Below are positions 43,301 to 51,742 of a stretch of DNA of 64,000 nucleotides, piece after piece. The stretch's first letter is position 1; every line of letters starts with the position of its first letter. The translations under genes and the position numbers were made by a program. This DNA comes from Bacteroidia bacterium (lineage in GTDB: Bacteria > Bacteroidota > Bacteroidia > J057 > JADKCL01): positions 124,001-188,000 of the forward strand of contig JACJYV010000004.1 of NCBI GenBank assembly GCA_020635905.1, read 5' to 3'. The notes under the pieces were generated by a model, which did no database searches, was not told the DNA's origin, and worked only from the letters and a program-made list of their open reading frames with translations.

Positions 43301-43703
43301 GTTCAACCCGGCAGCCTGCGGCCTGGGCCAGGGTCACGGAGGGAGTGGTTTTCCAGGAATGAATGCTGGAATAATTGCCCGTGGAGGGATTTACTTCGTA
43401 CGAAAAGTAGCAAAAAGTGGAAAGAAGGCTGAAATCGTAATTATTATAGGCTGTTCCTGCCCAGTACGGATGCCATCCGTACACGGCTTTATTCAGTTGG
43501 CAGCCCGAAGGCGCCTTGGCCTGACCGGGGTGAGTTCCATTGAATTGATCCCACTCTGCCTCTGTGGTGAAGCGCTGAGCGCCATATTGCAGGCTGTGAT
43601 CCTGGTGGACGAAATGTTCGGGGCTTTGGCCCGGGGTAATCAGAGGCAGGCAGGCCAGAAAAAACCACAGCAAAGCCTGCTGCAAAGGGTATTTTATCCT
43701 CAT
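40302..43703 (-). CDS. T9SS-secreted GH18 chitinase with CUB domains
   Basis: The 1133-residue protein has a signal peptide, then a GH18 TIM barrel (residues ~70-400): KAVYGWHPYWAG, the catalytic DGVNIDFEG at 172-180 with the acid Glu179, IIMGYGYYYSG, and GGIGIWALSYDDG. Three CUB-like domains follow (~410-520, ~540-660, ~675-785), each with the WDYLYVYDGP.T.SPLI pattern. A ~150-residue Cys-rich domain (CADAPLITQANVPYAGSTT, YKFTTPSS) and a type A sorting tail (VIYPNPARDRLHLGL ... GKLAVEK) complete it. It should hydrolyse beta-1,4-GlcNAc polymers outside the cell. CUB domains probably bind substrate or protein. Confidence 0.95.
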   Translation of the reverse strand: MRIKYPLQQALLWFFLACLPLITPGQSPEHFVHQDHSLQYGAQRFTTEAEWDQFNGTHPGQAKAPSGCQLNKAVYGWHPYWAGTAYNNYDFSLLSTFCYFSYEVNPSTGNYSSIHSWKTTPSVTLAQAAGCRVELCATLFGSANNTTFLTNPTAQQTFIDSIISVVQYRNADGVNIDFEGTPGAQRNNFTTFMQNLSNQLKSAIPGASLTMALYSVDWNNTFDIAALDPYLDQFIIMGYGYYYSGSTTAGPNAPLYSGSQWFAYNLTRSVLYYIGQGVTRSKLLIGLPYYGNEYMTTAGTVPSSATSFNGSRTYNYVKNNYDGTYTRYWDPISLTPAWIFQLTGQWRQAWVDDEISLGEKFDLVPHKNIGGIGIWALSYDDGYTELWDLIKEKFTDCGTPVCQDTLYDTGGPQGSYRNNEDYSWTIQSPNGQFVKASFPVFNVELNWDYLYVYDGPTTASPLIATLTGTTIPAPITSTGDALTFRFTSDNATVTPGFALAWECEGPRLYPDSIWLNTNDSATLNCNLSSHPFFDSDSVAGNYANNENNTMTFCVPDAGDAVRLHFDMQLAPVQLLLRSNTTGNDYLYIWDGPDTTSPLIGVYTGASSAYPQPGTIISTDRCLTVGFRSDAANNNLGWVGSLRCDVQAANLGTTYVSSSNIAPFEDTGGSGGNYANNEHYLKTFCPDATALLAGEVVWAEIGAIEIEENYDYLHVYDGPDATSRLICSYTGNSLDQNNLFTIKATEENPSGCLTFRFFSDAGATFSGWSGQMTSGAARKAFGTDHCADAPLITQANVPYAGSTTLATGKPNAEDPPLNISLISLTECSGANTITRLENSIWYKFTTPSSTCTSTQINFTLSNISCQNSIPGGNGAQFMLYEAAGCQTGGGWGAPIYCADKLLDSVPVNVAGLLSPSMDYYILIDGFAGQHCNFDLTLTGDIEGCILPLDLLSLEGKWQENFIQLNWETAQEQQNAGFWVQKGEFNPAGEMDFSDLDFVEATALPGQGATYGLPDFLADPNKINYYRLRQLDLDGASHFHKIIEILPKNGFSSGLVIYPNPARDRLHLGLEMQEAGLLRVSLFGLDGKLVFENEWQEVKGAISREINLEKVPSGMYIYQIQFAGRSLTGKLAVEK

Positions 43704-43889
43704 TTTCTACTCTTTTAATCAGATTTTACTTCAGCCCGGGACTGTGTTCAGGGAAATTTCGCCCATTGGCTGGCAGAAAAATCCAGAAACGCAGTTGGAA
43801 CGGACCCGCCCCGGGTTGAACATCCTCAATAAGAGGACTTTGTAAATTTAATCCAATTCAGCAGATTCGCAAAATATCGCAGGAAAGGT

Positions 43890-44681
43890 TCAGGCAGGCA
43901 AATCACCTTTTCCAGCCGCAATAAACCACGGATTGAGCAGATTTTCTTTGTTATACCTCAATGGTAGCCGGGTATCTGCCTGAATGACCTTGCCACCTGC
44001 GGCTACCAAAACGGCCTGAGCCGCGGCTGTATCCCACTCCATGGTGGGAGCCAGGCGGGGGTAGATGTCTGCTTCTCCCAGGGCCAGCAGCATGAATTTG
44101 AGGGAGCTTCCCATGGCTGTGGTTTGGGGGGATTTCAATTTTTTGAGGTATTCTTCCACTTCAGGCGTCTGGTGGGAGCGGGAGGCCACTACAGTAAGAT
44201 TGGGCGCCGTAGAGTCGAAATCGCGGGTATGAATGATGTGTTCGTGACCGTCACGCACTACAAAGGCGCCAATGCCGGGTTCGTTCCAGAACATCCAGTC
44301 TTTGGCGGGAACATAAACCACTCCCAAAACGGGTTCCCCGTTTTGAATCAGGGCAATATTGACCGTGAATTCCCCATTTCTCTTCAAAAATTCCTTGGTG
44401 CCGTCCAAAGGGTCCACACACCAAAAGCGCCTCCATTCCTTGCGTTCAGCATAGGGAATATCTTTGCCTTCCTCGGAGAGGATGGGTATTTCCGGATGCA
44501 GACGCTGCAAACCCGCCTCAATCACCGCATGGCTGGCTTTGTCGGCCAGGGTGAGGGGGGAACTGTCGGATTTGTAATCCGTAATGGATTCAAAATCAGC
44601 GGTATCGTAGATGCGCATGATCTCCGAGCCCGCCTGGCGGGCGAGTGCGAGCAGGGGGGAGAGGGGGGGATAATTAGTCAT
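43890..44681 (-). CDS. cysQ: 3'(2'),5'-bisphosphate nucleotidase CysQ
   Basis: The 263-residue inositol-monophosphatase-fold enzyme shows PLTLADKASHAVI, the metal-binding ILSEEGKDI, WCVDPLDGTKEFLKRNGEFTVNIALI and the C-terminal MEWDTAAAQAVLVAAGG. It removes the 3'-phosphate of PAP formed during sulfate assimilation. Its start overlaps the end of the TOPRIM-like gene by 8 bases, so it is the last gene of an operon with the ATPase pair. cysD and cysN lie 5-7 kb away on the other strand. Confidence 0.9.
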   Translation of the reverse strand: MTNYPPLSPLLALARQAGSEIMRIYDTADFESITDYKSDSSPLTLADKASHAVIEAGLQRLHPEIPILSEEGKDIPYAERKEWRRFWCVDPLDGTKEFLKRNGEFTVNIALIQNGEPVLGVVYVPAKDWMFWNEPGIGAFVVRDGHEHIIHTRDFDSTAPNLTVVASRSHQTPEVEEYLKKLKSPQTTAMGSSLKFMLLALGEADIYPRLAPTMEWDTAAAQAVLVAAGGKVIQADTRLPLRYNKENLLNPWFIAAGKGDLPA

Positions 44682-45360
44682 TTTTTGCGGGAAGGGATTC
44701 TATGAATTGGTGGAGGCTGTGATTTCTGGTCCTGGCTTTTTGGAGTTCTTTGTTCTTTCGCAAGGGGCGGGATAATTCCTTCATTTTGGAATATTCATTG
44801 GAATTCCTCAACACCTTCTTATTCTTCTCAAATTTTTTGTTGATAACCTGATTGTACTTGTTTTTTGGATCTGGAAAAGTGCAAGTATCGTCAATATCGC
44901 GGGTTTCGTAATGGGCCAGCAACCACGCTTCCATTTCCTCAATGCAAACTGCGAAAATGATTTCTTCCTTGGAGTTTTCCCCCATCCACTCCTTCATTTT
45001 GTCAATGATTCTTGCCCTCAGTTCTGCAGAATATTTTTTCAAATTTTCTTTGGAGGGTCGTATCACATCGTAACCAATTTCGCCACACTCGGCAGAATCT
45101 ATCTGCAGGACAATGATCCTGTCATTACCTGCGAAAGGGCCTAAAAAATTCCTGATTTTTTCCCCTGAAATGCATTCCTTCTTTACCAGGGTCCAGCTGC
45201 TGAACTGCCCAGCGGTCATGGCATGCCTGTCCGTTTCATCTGTTTGGTCTTCAGGTCGCAGGGGAATAATTTGTTCCAAATCCTCTCCCAAAACTGCATA
45301 GAGAATATTTTCCAGAACAGCCCGGTCCCCGATTCCTTCACATATAATCCCGAATTCCAT
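44674..45360 (-). CDS. TOPRIM-like (DUF4276/AriB-type) protein paired with an OLD-like ATPase
   Basis: The 228-residue protein begins MEFGIICEGIGDRAVLENILYAVLGE, the EG.xD..VLE pattern of TOPRIM-like domains. IIVLQIDSAECGEIGYDV (the place of the DxD motif, here D-S-A-E) follows at ~85. A helical region with AVCIEEMEAWLLAHYE and a basic C-terminus (KKFEKNKKVLRNSNEYSKMKELSRPLRKNKELQKARTRNH) completes it. This layout resembles the small partners of AAA/ABC ATPases in defence cassettes (OLD nucleases, PARIS AriB, DUF4276). Nuclease activity is inference and the acidic triad is imperfect. The start follows the ATPase stop with no gap. Confidence 0.65.
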   Translation of the reverse strand: MEFGIICEGIGDRAVLENILYAVLGEDLEQIIPLRPEDQTDETDRHAMTAGQFSSWTLVKKECISGEKIRNFLGPFAGNDRIIVLQIDSAECGEIGYDVIRPSKENLKKYSAELRARIIDKMKEWMGENSKEEIIFAVCIEEMEAWLLAHYETRDIDDTCTFPDPKNKYNQVINKKFEKNKKVLRNSNEYSKMKELSRPLRKNKELQKARTRNHSLHQFIESLPAKND

Positions 45361-46590
45361 TTAGAAATTGGTTGGAATGCCACCCAGATAACCCCTCATC
45401 CACATTTCAGAAAGTTTCAGGTTTCCTTCACTGGTTTCGGGCTTCATTTGGATTCGTTTGGTTTTGGAGTGACCATCCTGATTGCGGTAAACCACAAACA
45501 GGCGCTGCTCGTCGTCGTGCAGATTGAGGCCGTCAAGCACCGCAGGGTTGTGGGTGGTGATCAGAACCTGCTTATTATTTTCCTCTGCCAGTTTGGCCAG
45601 GGCTTTGATCAATTCCCGGCAAACTTTGGGATTGAGGCCATTTTCAATGTTGTCAATCGCAAACATGTTGGGCGTTTGCTTGCTCAGGAAAAGGGCCAGA
45701 TAGCCGAGCACATGCAAGGCACCTTCGTTGGCGTTTTCTGCGGAGAAAACGTTATTATTCCGCCGCATAAACTGATCTTTGAAGTAAAGTCTTGAGGTGC
45801 TTCTGCCCAATTTATGGCCTTCAAACTTCAGTTGGTCGCCTTCGTCAATGAAAAACTCTTTTAGCCAGGAGATGAGATAATCATGTTCCAAAAGCTTTAG
45901 TTTGGCTTCCTTGTCAAGTGAATTTATGAGAACGTCTAAACCTTCTCCGTGGATGCCCAAAGGGGATCTTTTTGATTCTGAGGTGATTCCACGCAGGGCC
46001 TGGGTTTCGAAAGCGTAAATCAGGAAGTCGGTAAGGGGATATTTGGGAGGAAGTGCACCCTTTTTGGCACCTGAAAAGGTAAGATTTATTAAATCCAATA
46101 AGGAATTTCCCAACTGGTTAAAAGGAGCGGCTGGTATAATGACATTGCTTGCTGGAAATCCTAAGTATTTTTGAAGGAAACCCCCAAGTTCCTTAATTTT
46201 ATCCTTTTCTGGAGTTTCTCCCATTTCTTTTTTGAAAACAATATCAAGATACCAGCTGGAATTAATGTCGTTTTCCTCAATAGATCTGAACTGAAAGGAA
46301 AGGGGATAGGGTTCTTCACCCGAAGTAGTCGTTCCTATTTTAATTATTTCTTTACCCGGAAAATTTAAAAAGGAACTTACAGTAAGATTTGGCTTGCTAA
46401 CTCTTACACCCTTATGGTAAAGAGACTCTACATCCAGTTTTCGATCCAATCCTGCACCCACCATCCCTAAGGCCTCAAGTATATTCGTTTTCCCAGACCC
46501 GTTTTCCCCAATAAACACATTCACCCTCCCCAATTCAAAGGAATCGTTCAGGATGGATTTGAAATTCTCAATGGAAACATTACGTATCAT
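45361..46590 (-). CDS. OLD/AriA-like AAA (ABC-type) ATPase, candidate defence protein
   Basis: The 409-residue protein starts IRNVSIENFKSILNDSFELGRVNVFIGENGSGKTNILEALG: RecF/SMC-type N-terminus with Walker A at residues 28-35. The C-terminal half has SAENANEGALHVLGYLALFLS (signature-like), Walker B-like NMFAIDNIENGLNP and the switch His in VLITTHNPAVLDGL. Walker B reads D-N where most family members have D-E. The family senses phage or DNA signals and works with a nuclease partner, here the adjacent TOPRIM-like gene. Local base composition is more A+T-rich than its neighbours, in line with transfer. Confidence 0.8.
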   Translation of the reverse strand: MIRNVSIENFKSILNDSFELGRVNVFIGENGSGKTNILEALGMVGAGLDRKLDVESLYHKGVRVSKPNLTVSSFLNFPGKEIIKIGTTTSGEEPYPLSFQFRSIEENDINSSWYLDIVFKKEMGETPEKDKIKELGGFLQKYLGFPASNVIIPAAPFNQLGNSLLDLINLTFSGAKKGALPPKYPLTDFLIYAFETQALRGITSESKRSPLGIHGEGLDVLINSLDKEAKLKLLEHDYLISWLKEFFIDEGDQLKFEGHKLGRSTSRLYFKDQFMRRNNNVFSAENANEGALHVLGYLALFLSKQTPNMFAIDNIENGLNPKVCRELIKALAKLAEENNKQVLITTHNPAVLDGLNLHDDEQRLFVVYRNQDGHSKTKRIQMKPETSEGNLKLSEMWMRGYLGGIPTNF

Positions 46591-46603
46591 ACCTGAGAAT
46601 TAA

Positions 46604-46840
46604 TTAGTTACTCTTTTCCTCATCGGGCACTTTGCCCCACTTTACCTTGATCCAGGCGCGTTCGTGGAAATAATAGAATACCAGTTTCAGGGTCAGTTCG
46701 ATCCCTGCCGTGGCCGAGGCCTTGCCAAACACATCGGGGTCTTCATGGAAGACCCCAACCGCAATCACAAAGGTGGTGAGGGTGGCGAAAAACCGCCAAC
46801 TGATCGTTTTTGCGATACTTCTGGTATAGGTATCTTTCAT
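46604..46840 (-). CDS. DUF2061 small membrane protein
   Basis: The 78-residue protein has two membrane helices (ISWRFFATLTTFVIAVGVF; AGIELTLKLVFYYFHERAWIKV) and fits DUF2061, which is often found among sulfate-assimilation genes and sometimes fused to APS kinase. It is 13 bases upstream of the ATPase gene on the same strand, so DUF2061, ATPase, TOPRIM-like and cysQ appear as one transcription unit. Role unknown. Confidence 0.85.
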   Translation of the reverse strand: MKDTYTRSIAKTISWRFFATLTTFVIAVGVFHEDPDVFGKASATAGIELTLKLVFYYFHERAWIKVKWGKVPDEEKSN

Positions 46841-47061
46841 AGATTAGTCCCTGGGTAAACGCATTGTTTGCAATATTAGCCAAAATCCCCAATAAATCAG
46901 GCCGAAAAACACCTCTTTTCCTTTTCCCTTTTATCCTCCCGGCGCCTGAATTTTACGCAAAATGTTGCCCGCTTTTGTGGAATGTCGGTCAATTAATCAT
47001 CTGTAAACAGAATTTCACGATTCAATGTTTATTTCTGTCTGCTTTTTTCTAATTTTTCAAC

Positions 47062-48996
47062 ATGAGAAAGCTCTCCAACCCAACCCTGGCTATTTTAGCC
47101 ATATTATTTTCATTTTCCACCCTGTTTGCCCAAAATCCCCGCAAGGCCGACAGCCTCCGTGCCCGCCTTGATTCCTACACCCAAAGGGACAGCAGCTACC
47201 TGCTGACCGCTCTGGCTCTTTCGGCCAGCCTCAGTTATGCCGACCCCGACCAGGCCCTGAGACTGATTTTTGAAAGTAAGGATATCGCAGATTCCATGCA
47301 CCTTGATGTATATAACGGCCGCATCCTCAACCAGATGGCCAATGTGTATCGGGTGACTGGCAATAATAGTAATGCGGCCAGGTACTACGTGGAGGCCCTC
47401 CGTTTTTACGAAGAAAAAGGGGATCGCAAATGGGTTTCAAACATCCATGCCAACCTCGCAGCCGTCTATCTCAACAGTGGTGATACAGACAAAGCCCTGG
47501 AGGAAGTGCAAACTGCCCTCGATATCCGCAATGAAATTGGCTACACCACAAAAATTGCCGGCGTTTACAACACTTTTGGGAACATTTACAGCGTGAAAAA
47601 GGAGAAGGAACTCTCCATGAAATACTACACTATGGCCCTGGATTCGGCTCTGGCCGATCGCGACAGCATCTGGATCGCCATGTTTTACGGCAACATTGGC
47701 AACATTCACGGTGATTTCAATGAGCTGGATAAATGTTTGGAAATGAATAAAAAAGCCCTGGCCATTCACAAACGTCTGGGCATGAGGTTTGACGTGGCCC
47801 GCGACCAGCACAATATTGGCCTGGTCTGGAAAATGGAAGCCAGATATGATTCCGCCCTCCATTACCTGTTGAGTTCCATGAAATTTTCTGAAGCAGAATT
47901 CATCAACCCCCTCAAAATCGTCAATACCAATGCCCTGAAGGGCGTTTATGAAGCCCTGGGCAATTATAAGCAGGCACTTTACTGGGCCAATCGCAACCAG
48001 GCCATCTCAGACAGCATCCACAAGGAGAATATTTCCCGGGAAATACAAGCTGCCCAGATGAATTATCAACTGGAAAAAGACCTGCAGGAACGTGAATTTC
48101 AAAAAGAAACCCGGGCCCTGGCCAATACAGCCAGTCTCAAGCGGCAACGCATCATTACCACATCTGCTGCCACAGGTTTTGTGTTGATTTTGCTTCTGGC
48201 TCTGGTTTTATATCGCCGTTTCAGGGACAAGAAAGTGGCAAATATCTGGTTGGAACAGAAAATTCAGGAAAAAACCCGCGAGCTTTCCACCATCAACCAC
48301 CAGTTGAAAAGGGAAGTCGAGGAAAAGGAAGCCGCCCAGCGGGATTTGAACACCTATATTTACCGAAGTTCGCATGACCTCAAAGGCCCGCTCATGAGCG
48401 TGAAAGGCCTGGTGGAAGTAGCCAATAACGATCCATCGCCTCAGCCTTACCTGCAAATGGTGAGTACCAAGGTGGAGCAACTGGACAATCTGTTGGAAAA
48501 GCTGATTGAGAATGTGGAAGCTGACCGCAGGGAGTTGATTTCCAGGAAAATGGACTGGGAAAAACTGCAAAAGGAGGTGATCAGCGGACTCAAGCGAAAT
48601 GACCCTCCCCACCCATTGCAGATCAGTATTGAGGTGCAAACCCGGGAAGAATTGATCTGCGATCCCTACGCCATCCTGGGCATTCTGCGCCATCTTCTGC
48701 AGAATGCTGTGGATTTCCGGGATTTGCAAAAGGAGAATTCAACTTGTATCGTTTCCATCAGCAGCAGAAACGGGGATTTTTGGATAGAAGTGAAGGATAA
48801 TGGCATCGGCATTGCACCCGACTTGCAGGCAAAGGTTTTTGATCTGTACTACCGTGGCAGCAATCTTTCCAAAGGAAACGGGATGGGACTTTACCTGGCA
48901 AACCGTGCGGCAGGACGCATTGGAGGCAGTCTCAGTTTGGAAAGCAGGGAAGGGGTGGGCACCACGATTATCCTGAAAATTCCCGCAAAAGGTTGA
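47062..48996 (+). CDS. TPR-containing sensor histidine kinase
   Basis: The 644-residue protein has a signal peptide (ILAILFSFSTLFAQ), five to six tetratricopeptide repeats (residues ~70-320), and a coiled coil. A membrane helix (~367-387, ITTSAATGFVLILLLALVLY) precedes a second coiled coil and the kinase core: H-box YIYRSSHDLKGPLMSVKGL, N-box ILRHLLQNAVDF, G1 VKDNGIGIAPDLQAKVFDLYYRG and G2 GNGMGLYLANRAAGRIGG. No receiver domain or response regulator is adjacent. The periplasmic TPRs should bind the signal. The unit is monocistronic. Confidence 0.9.
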   Translation: MRKLSNPTLAILAILFSFSTLFAQNPRKADSLRARLDSYTQRDSSYLLTALALSASLSYADPDQALRLIFESKDIADSMHLDVYNGRILNQMANVYRVTGNNSNAARYYVEALRFYEEKGDRKWVSNIHANLAAVYLNSGDTDKALEEVQTALDIRNEIGYTTKIAGVYNTFGNIYSVKKEKELSMKYYTMALDSALADRDSIWIAMFYGNIGNIHGDFNELDKCLEMNKKALAIHKRLGMRFDVARDQHNIGLVWKMEARYDSALHYLLSSMKFSEAEFINPLKIVNTNALKGVYEALGNYKQALYWANRNQAISDSIHKENISREIQAAQMNYQLEKDLQEREFQKETRALANTASLKRQRIITTSAATGFVLILLLALVLYRRFRDKKVANIWLEQKIQEKTRELSTINHQLKREVEEKEAAQRDLNTYIYRSSHDLKGPLMSVKGLVEVANNDPSPQPYLQMVSTKVEQLDNLLEKLIENVEADRRELISRKMDWEKLQKEVISGLKRNDPPHPLQISIEVQTREELICDPYAILGILRHLLQNAVDFRDLQKENSTCIVSISSRNGDFWIEVKDNGIGIAPDLQAKVFDLYYRGSNLSKGNGMGLYLANRAAGRIGGSLSLESREGVGTTIILKIPAKG

Positions 48997-49024
48997 ATGT
49001 TTGGGGGCAGGCTTCAATATTAGG

Positions 49025-49150
49025 GTTTAGAGGTCACGCAATCCCGATAGCTATCCGGGACCGCAAAGGGGTTGTTTTCCGTATTTCGTGGGTTGAAGAG
49101 AGCAATCCCGATAGCTATCGGGAGCGCAAAGCTGAAATGCAATTAAACCG
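49025..49150. repeat. Cluster of TCCCGATAGCTATCGGGA palindromes
   Basis: A perfect 18-bp palindrome lies at 49106-49123 and an interrupted copy at ~49041-49059 (extra C in the right arm). Related dyads (TCCCGAAAGCGTTCGGGA-like and ATCCCGATTTCTATCGGGAT) occur at ~49203-49221 and ~49232-49258. Together with the family B copy they fill the 507-bp gap 48997-49503, in which no gene is seen. Confidence 0.75.
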
Positions 49151-49322
49151 TTCAACTTGGCGTACCGAACGCTTTCGGTATTTGCCACCCCAACCCACGG
49201 AATCCCGAAAGCGTTCGGGAGGGTCCAAAAATCTTGGCGATCCCGATTTCTATCGGGATTGGGATACTGATCATCTTAGGCTGTTTTCCCACTAAGTTGA
49301 CGCCAATGCGAAAGCATTCGGG
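49145..49322. repeat. Dispersed intergenic repeat family B, copy 3
   Basis: Shares with 6628-6768: AAACCGTTC..CTTGGCGT, CGAACGCTTTCGG, CCACCCCAACCCACG, CCAAAAATCTTGGCG, CTGATCATCTTAGGCTG, CCACTAAGTTGACGC and ATGCGAAAGC. Relative to copy 1 it carries an extra palindrome. A second CCCAAAATCTTTGCG word follows at ~49330. Confidence 0.75.
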
Positions 49323-49434
49323 AGGGCCCAAAATCTTTGCGTACTTAGCGTTACAAAACCGCTGCTTTACAAACTCTTTTACCCATCAGGAAAAGACAAG
49401 CTAAAGCCGCTCGGCAATTCCCCAAAATAATTAC

Positions 49435-49442
49435 TAATTTTG
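49435..49442 (+). promoter_or_regulatory. -7 element for cysDN
   Basis: TAATTTTG followed by C, fitting TAnnTTTG, 61 bases before the cysD ATG. No TTG at the expected -33 position. Confidence 0.5.
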
Positions 49443-49503
49443 CAGCGCAATTTTTCAGCGTCTGGCTGAATTTACCTGAGAAATAGTTACAGAAGCATTT
49501 TCA

Positions 49504-50406
49504 ATGAATTATAAACTCTCCCACCTGAAACAACTCGAATCCGAAGGGATTTTTATCATCAGGGAGGTGGCCGCCCAGTTTGAACGGCCCGTCCTGCTTT
49601 TTTCCGGCGGAAAAGACTCCATCGTAATGAGCTATCTGGCCCGCAAGGCCTTTTATCCCGCCCGCATTCCTTTTCCCCTAATGCACATTGATACAGGGCA
49701 CAATTTTGAGGAAACCCTGACTTTTCGGGATGCCTGGATGGAAAAAATTGGCGCACGCCTCATCGTGGCCAAGGTGCAGGATTCCATTGACAAAGGTAGG
49801 GTAGTGGAGGAAAAAGGCCCCACGGCCAGCCGCAACGGTTTGCAAACCGTGACCCTGCTGGATGCGATTGAGGAGCATAATTTCAATGCGGCCCTGGGCG
49901 GTGCCCGACGCGACGAAGAAAAAGCCCGCGCCAAGGAGCGCTTCTTCTCCCACCGCGATGAATTCGGACAGTGGGACCCCAAAAACCAGCGTCCAGAGTT
50001 GTGGAACCTCTTCAACGGACGGCAATTGCATGGCGAGCATTTCAGGATTTTCCCCCTCAGCAACTGGACAGAACTTGATATCTGGCAATATATTCAGGCC
50101 GAAAACATCGAATTGCCCAGCCTCTATTTCACCCACAAAAGGGAAATGGTGAACCGCAAAGGCGTCTATCTGGCCAAATCTGATTTCATGGGGCTGCTGC
50201 CCGGCGAAAAATGGGAGGAAATGGTGGTGCGTTTCCGCACCATAGGCGACATCACCTGTACAGGTGCCACCCTTTCCCTGGCGGCCAACATCGACGAAAT
50301 CGTCGAGGAGATTGCCGCCACCCGGGTCACGGAGCGGGGCGGACGGGCCGACGACCGCCGTTCAGAAGCCGCCATGGAAGACCGCAAAAAAGCTGGTTAT
50401 TTCTGA
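49504..50406 (+). CDS. cysD: Sulfate adenylyltransferase subunit 2
   Basis: The 300-residue PP-loop ATPase has the pyrophosphatase motif VLLFSGGKDSIVM, FPLMHIDTGHNFEET, GGARRDEEKARAKER and FPLSNWTELDIWQYI, and ends with the C-terminal block DDRRSEAAMEDRKKAGYF. With CysN it makes adenosine 5'-phosphosulfate from sulfate and ATP. Length and motifs are complete. It is followed after 91 bases by cysN. No sulfate transporter or reductase gene is next to it. Confidence 0.97.
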   Translation: MNYKLSHLKQLESEGIFIIREVAAQFERPVLLFSGGKDSIVMSYLARKAFYPARIPFPLMHIDTGHNFEETLTFRDAWMEKIGARLIVAKVQDSIDKGRVVEEKGPTASRNGLQTVTLLDAIEEHNFNAALGGARRDEEKARAKERFFSHRDEFGQWDPKNQRPELWNLFNGRQLHGEHFRIFPLSNWTELDIWQYIQAENIELPSLYFTHKREMVNRKGVYLAKSDFMGLLPGEKWEEMVVRFRTIGDITCTGATLSLAANIDEIVEEIAATRVTERGGRADDRRSEAAMEDRKKAGYF

Positions 50407-50497
50407 TCCAATTACCTTTTTCATTACTTAGAACTAAAAAAGCGGGCATTTTGTCCAGGAAAACCCCAGACTAAATCCCCTTTAGAAATAATAAAAA

Positions 50498-51742
50498 ATG
50501 GATTTATTAAGATTCACCACTGCAGGCAGCGTTGACGACGGAAAAAGTACCCTCATCGGGCGATTGCTGTATGATGCCAAATCAATTTTTGAAGATCAGC
50601 TGGAAGCCATCAAGAAGTCGAGCGAACTGCGCGGCGACAGCACGGTGGACCTGGCCCTGCTGACCGACGGTCTGCGGGCTGAGCGCGAACAGGGCATCAC
50701 CATTGATGTGGCTTACCGCTATTTTTCCACTCCCCGCAGGAAATTTATCATTGCCGACACCCCCGGCCACATCCAGTACACCCGCAACATGGTGACCGGC
50801 GCCTCTACTGCAGATCTTTCCATTGTGCTGGTGGATGCCCGTCATGGAGTGGTTGAGCAGACCAAACGTCACGCATTTATTGCCTCCCTGCTTGGCATTC
50901 GTCACCTGATTCTCTGTATCAACAAAATGGATCTGGTGGATTATGCAGAAGAAGCCTACAACCGCGTTCAGGAAGATTTTTCTTCTTTCGCGTCCAAAAT
51001 GGGCATTCCCAACATCATTTACATTCCCATCAGCGCCCTGAAGGGAGATAATGTGGTTGATCGCTCTGAAAATATGCCCTGGTATAACGGAGCCACCCTG
51101 TTGTACAATCTGGAAACGGTGAATGCCGTTTCCTCAGGCAATTATGTGGATTCCCGCTTTCCTGTGCAGTACGTGATCCGTCCCCAGACCGAGGAGTTTC
51201 ACGATTACCGTGGATATGCGGGCCGGGTCGCAGGCGGCGTTTTCAAGCCGGGCGATTCTGTAACCCTGCTTCCCACAGGCTTCAGCACCAAAATCAAAAG
51301 TATCGACACCATTGACGGACCCGTGGAGGAGGCATTTCCGCCTATGTCAGTCTGCATCACCCTGGAAGATGATCTCGATCTCAGCCGGGGAGATATGATC
51401 GTCAAGCCTGACAATCAACCCAATGTGGGGCAGGACATTGAAATAATGGTTACCTGGCTGGGCGACAAACCCCTGCAACCCCGTGGGAAGTATATTCTGC
51501 GCCATACCACCCGCGAATGCAAGGCAGTGGTCAAGGAGGTGAAGTACAAAATGAACATCCATACCCTGCACAGGGAAGAATCCGACCACGACATTCAGAT
51601 GAATGACATTGGCCGGATTACTTTGCGAACTTCTGTTCCCCTGTTTTTCGACAATTACAAAAGAAACCGCGATACGGGTAGTGTGATTCTGATTGATGAA
51701 TTCACCAATAACACGGTTGGCGCCGGGGTGATTATTCAATAA
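50498..51742 (+). CDS. cysN: Sulfate adenylyltransferase subunit 1 (GTPase)
   Basis: The 414-residue translational-GTPase-like protein carries G1 GSVDDGKSTLIGRLLYD, G2 REQGITIDVAYRYF, G3 DTPGHIQYTRNM and G4 NKMD, followed by two EF-Tu-like beta-barrel domains. GTP hydrolysis drives APS synthesis by CysD. The C-terminal APS kinase (CysC) domain found in some homologues is absent, and no cysC gene is in the window. Its last 11 bases overlap the convergent LamG gene. Confidence 0.97.
   Translation: MDLLRFTTAGSVDDGKSTLIGRLLYDAKSIFEDQLEAIKKSSELRGDSTVDLALLTDGLRAEREQGITIDVAYRYFSTPRRKFIIADTPGHIQYTRNMVTGASTADLSIVLVDARHGVVEQTKRHAFIASLLGIRHLILCINKMDLVDYAEEAYNRVQEDFSSFASKMGIPNIIYIPISALKGDNVVDRSENMPWYNGATLLYNLETVNAVSSGNYVDSRFPVQYVIRPQTEEFHDYRGYAGRVAGGVFKPGDSVTLLPTGFSTKIKSIDTIDGPVEEAFPPMSVCITLEDDLDLSRGDMIVKPDNQPNVGQDIEIMVTWLGDKPLQPRGKYILRHTTRECKAVVKEVKYKMNIHTLHREESDHDIQMNDIGRITLRTSVPLFFDNYKRNRDTGSVILIDEFTNNTVGAGVIIQ

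Noticed and set aside
44674..46590. Reading the ATPase pair as a restriction-modification or Gabija system
   Set aside because: No methyltransferase, no helicase (GajB), and the ATPase lacks a fused TOPRIM domain, so only a general OLD/PARIS-like label is justified.
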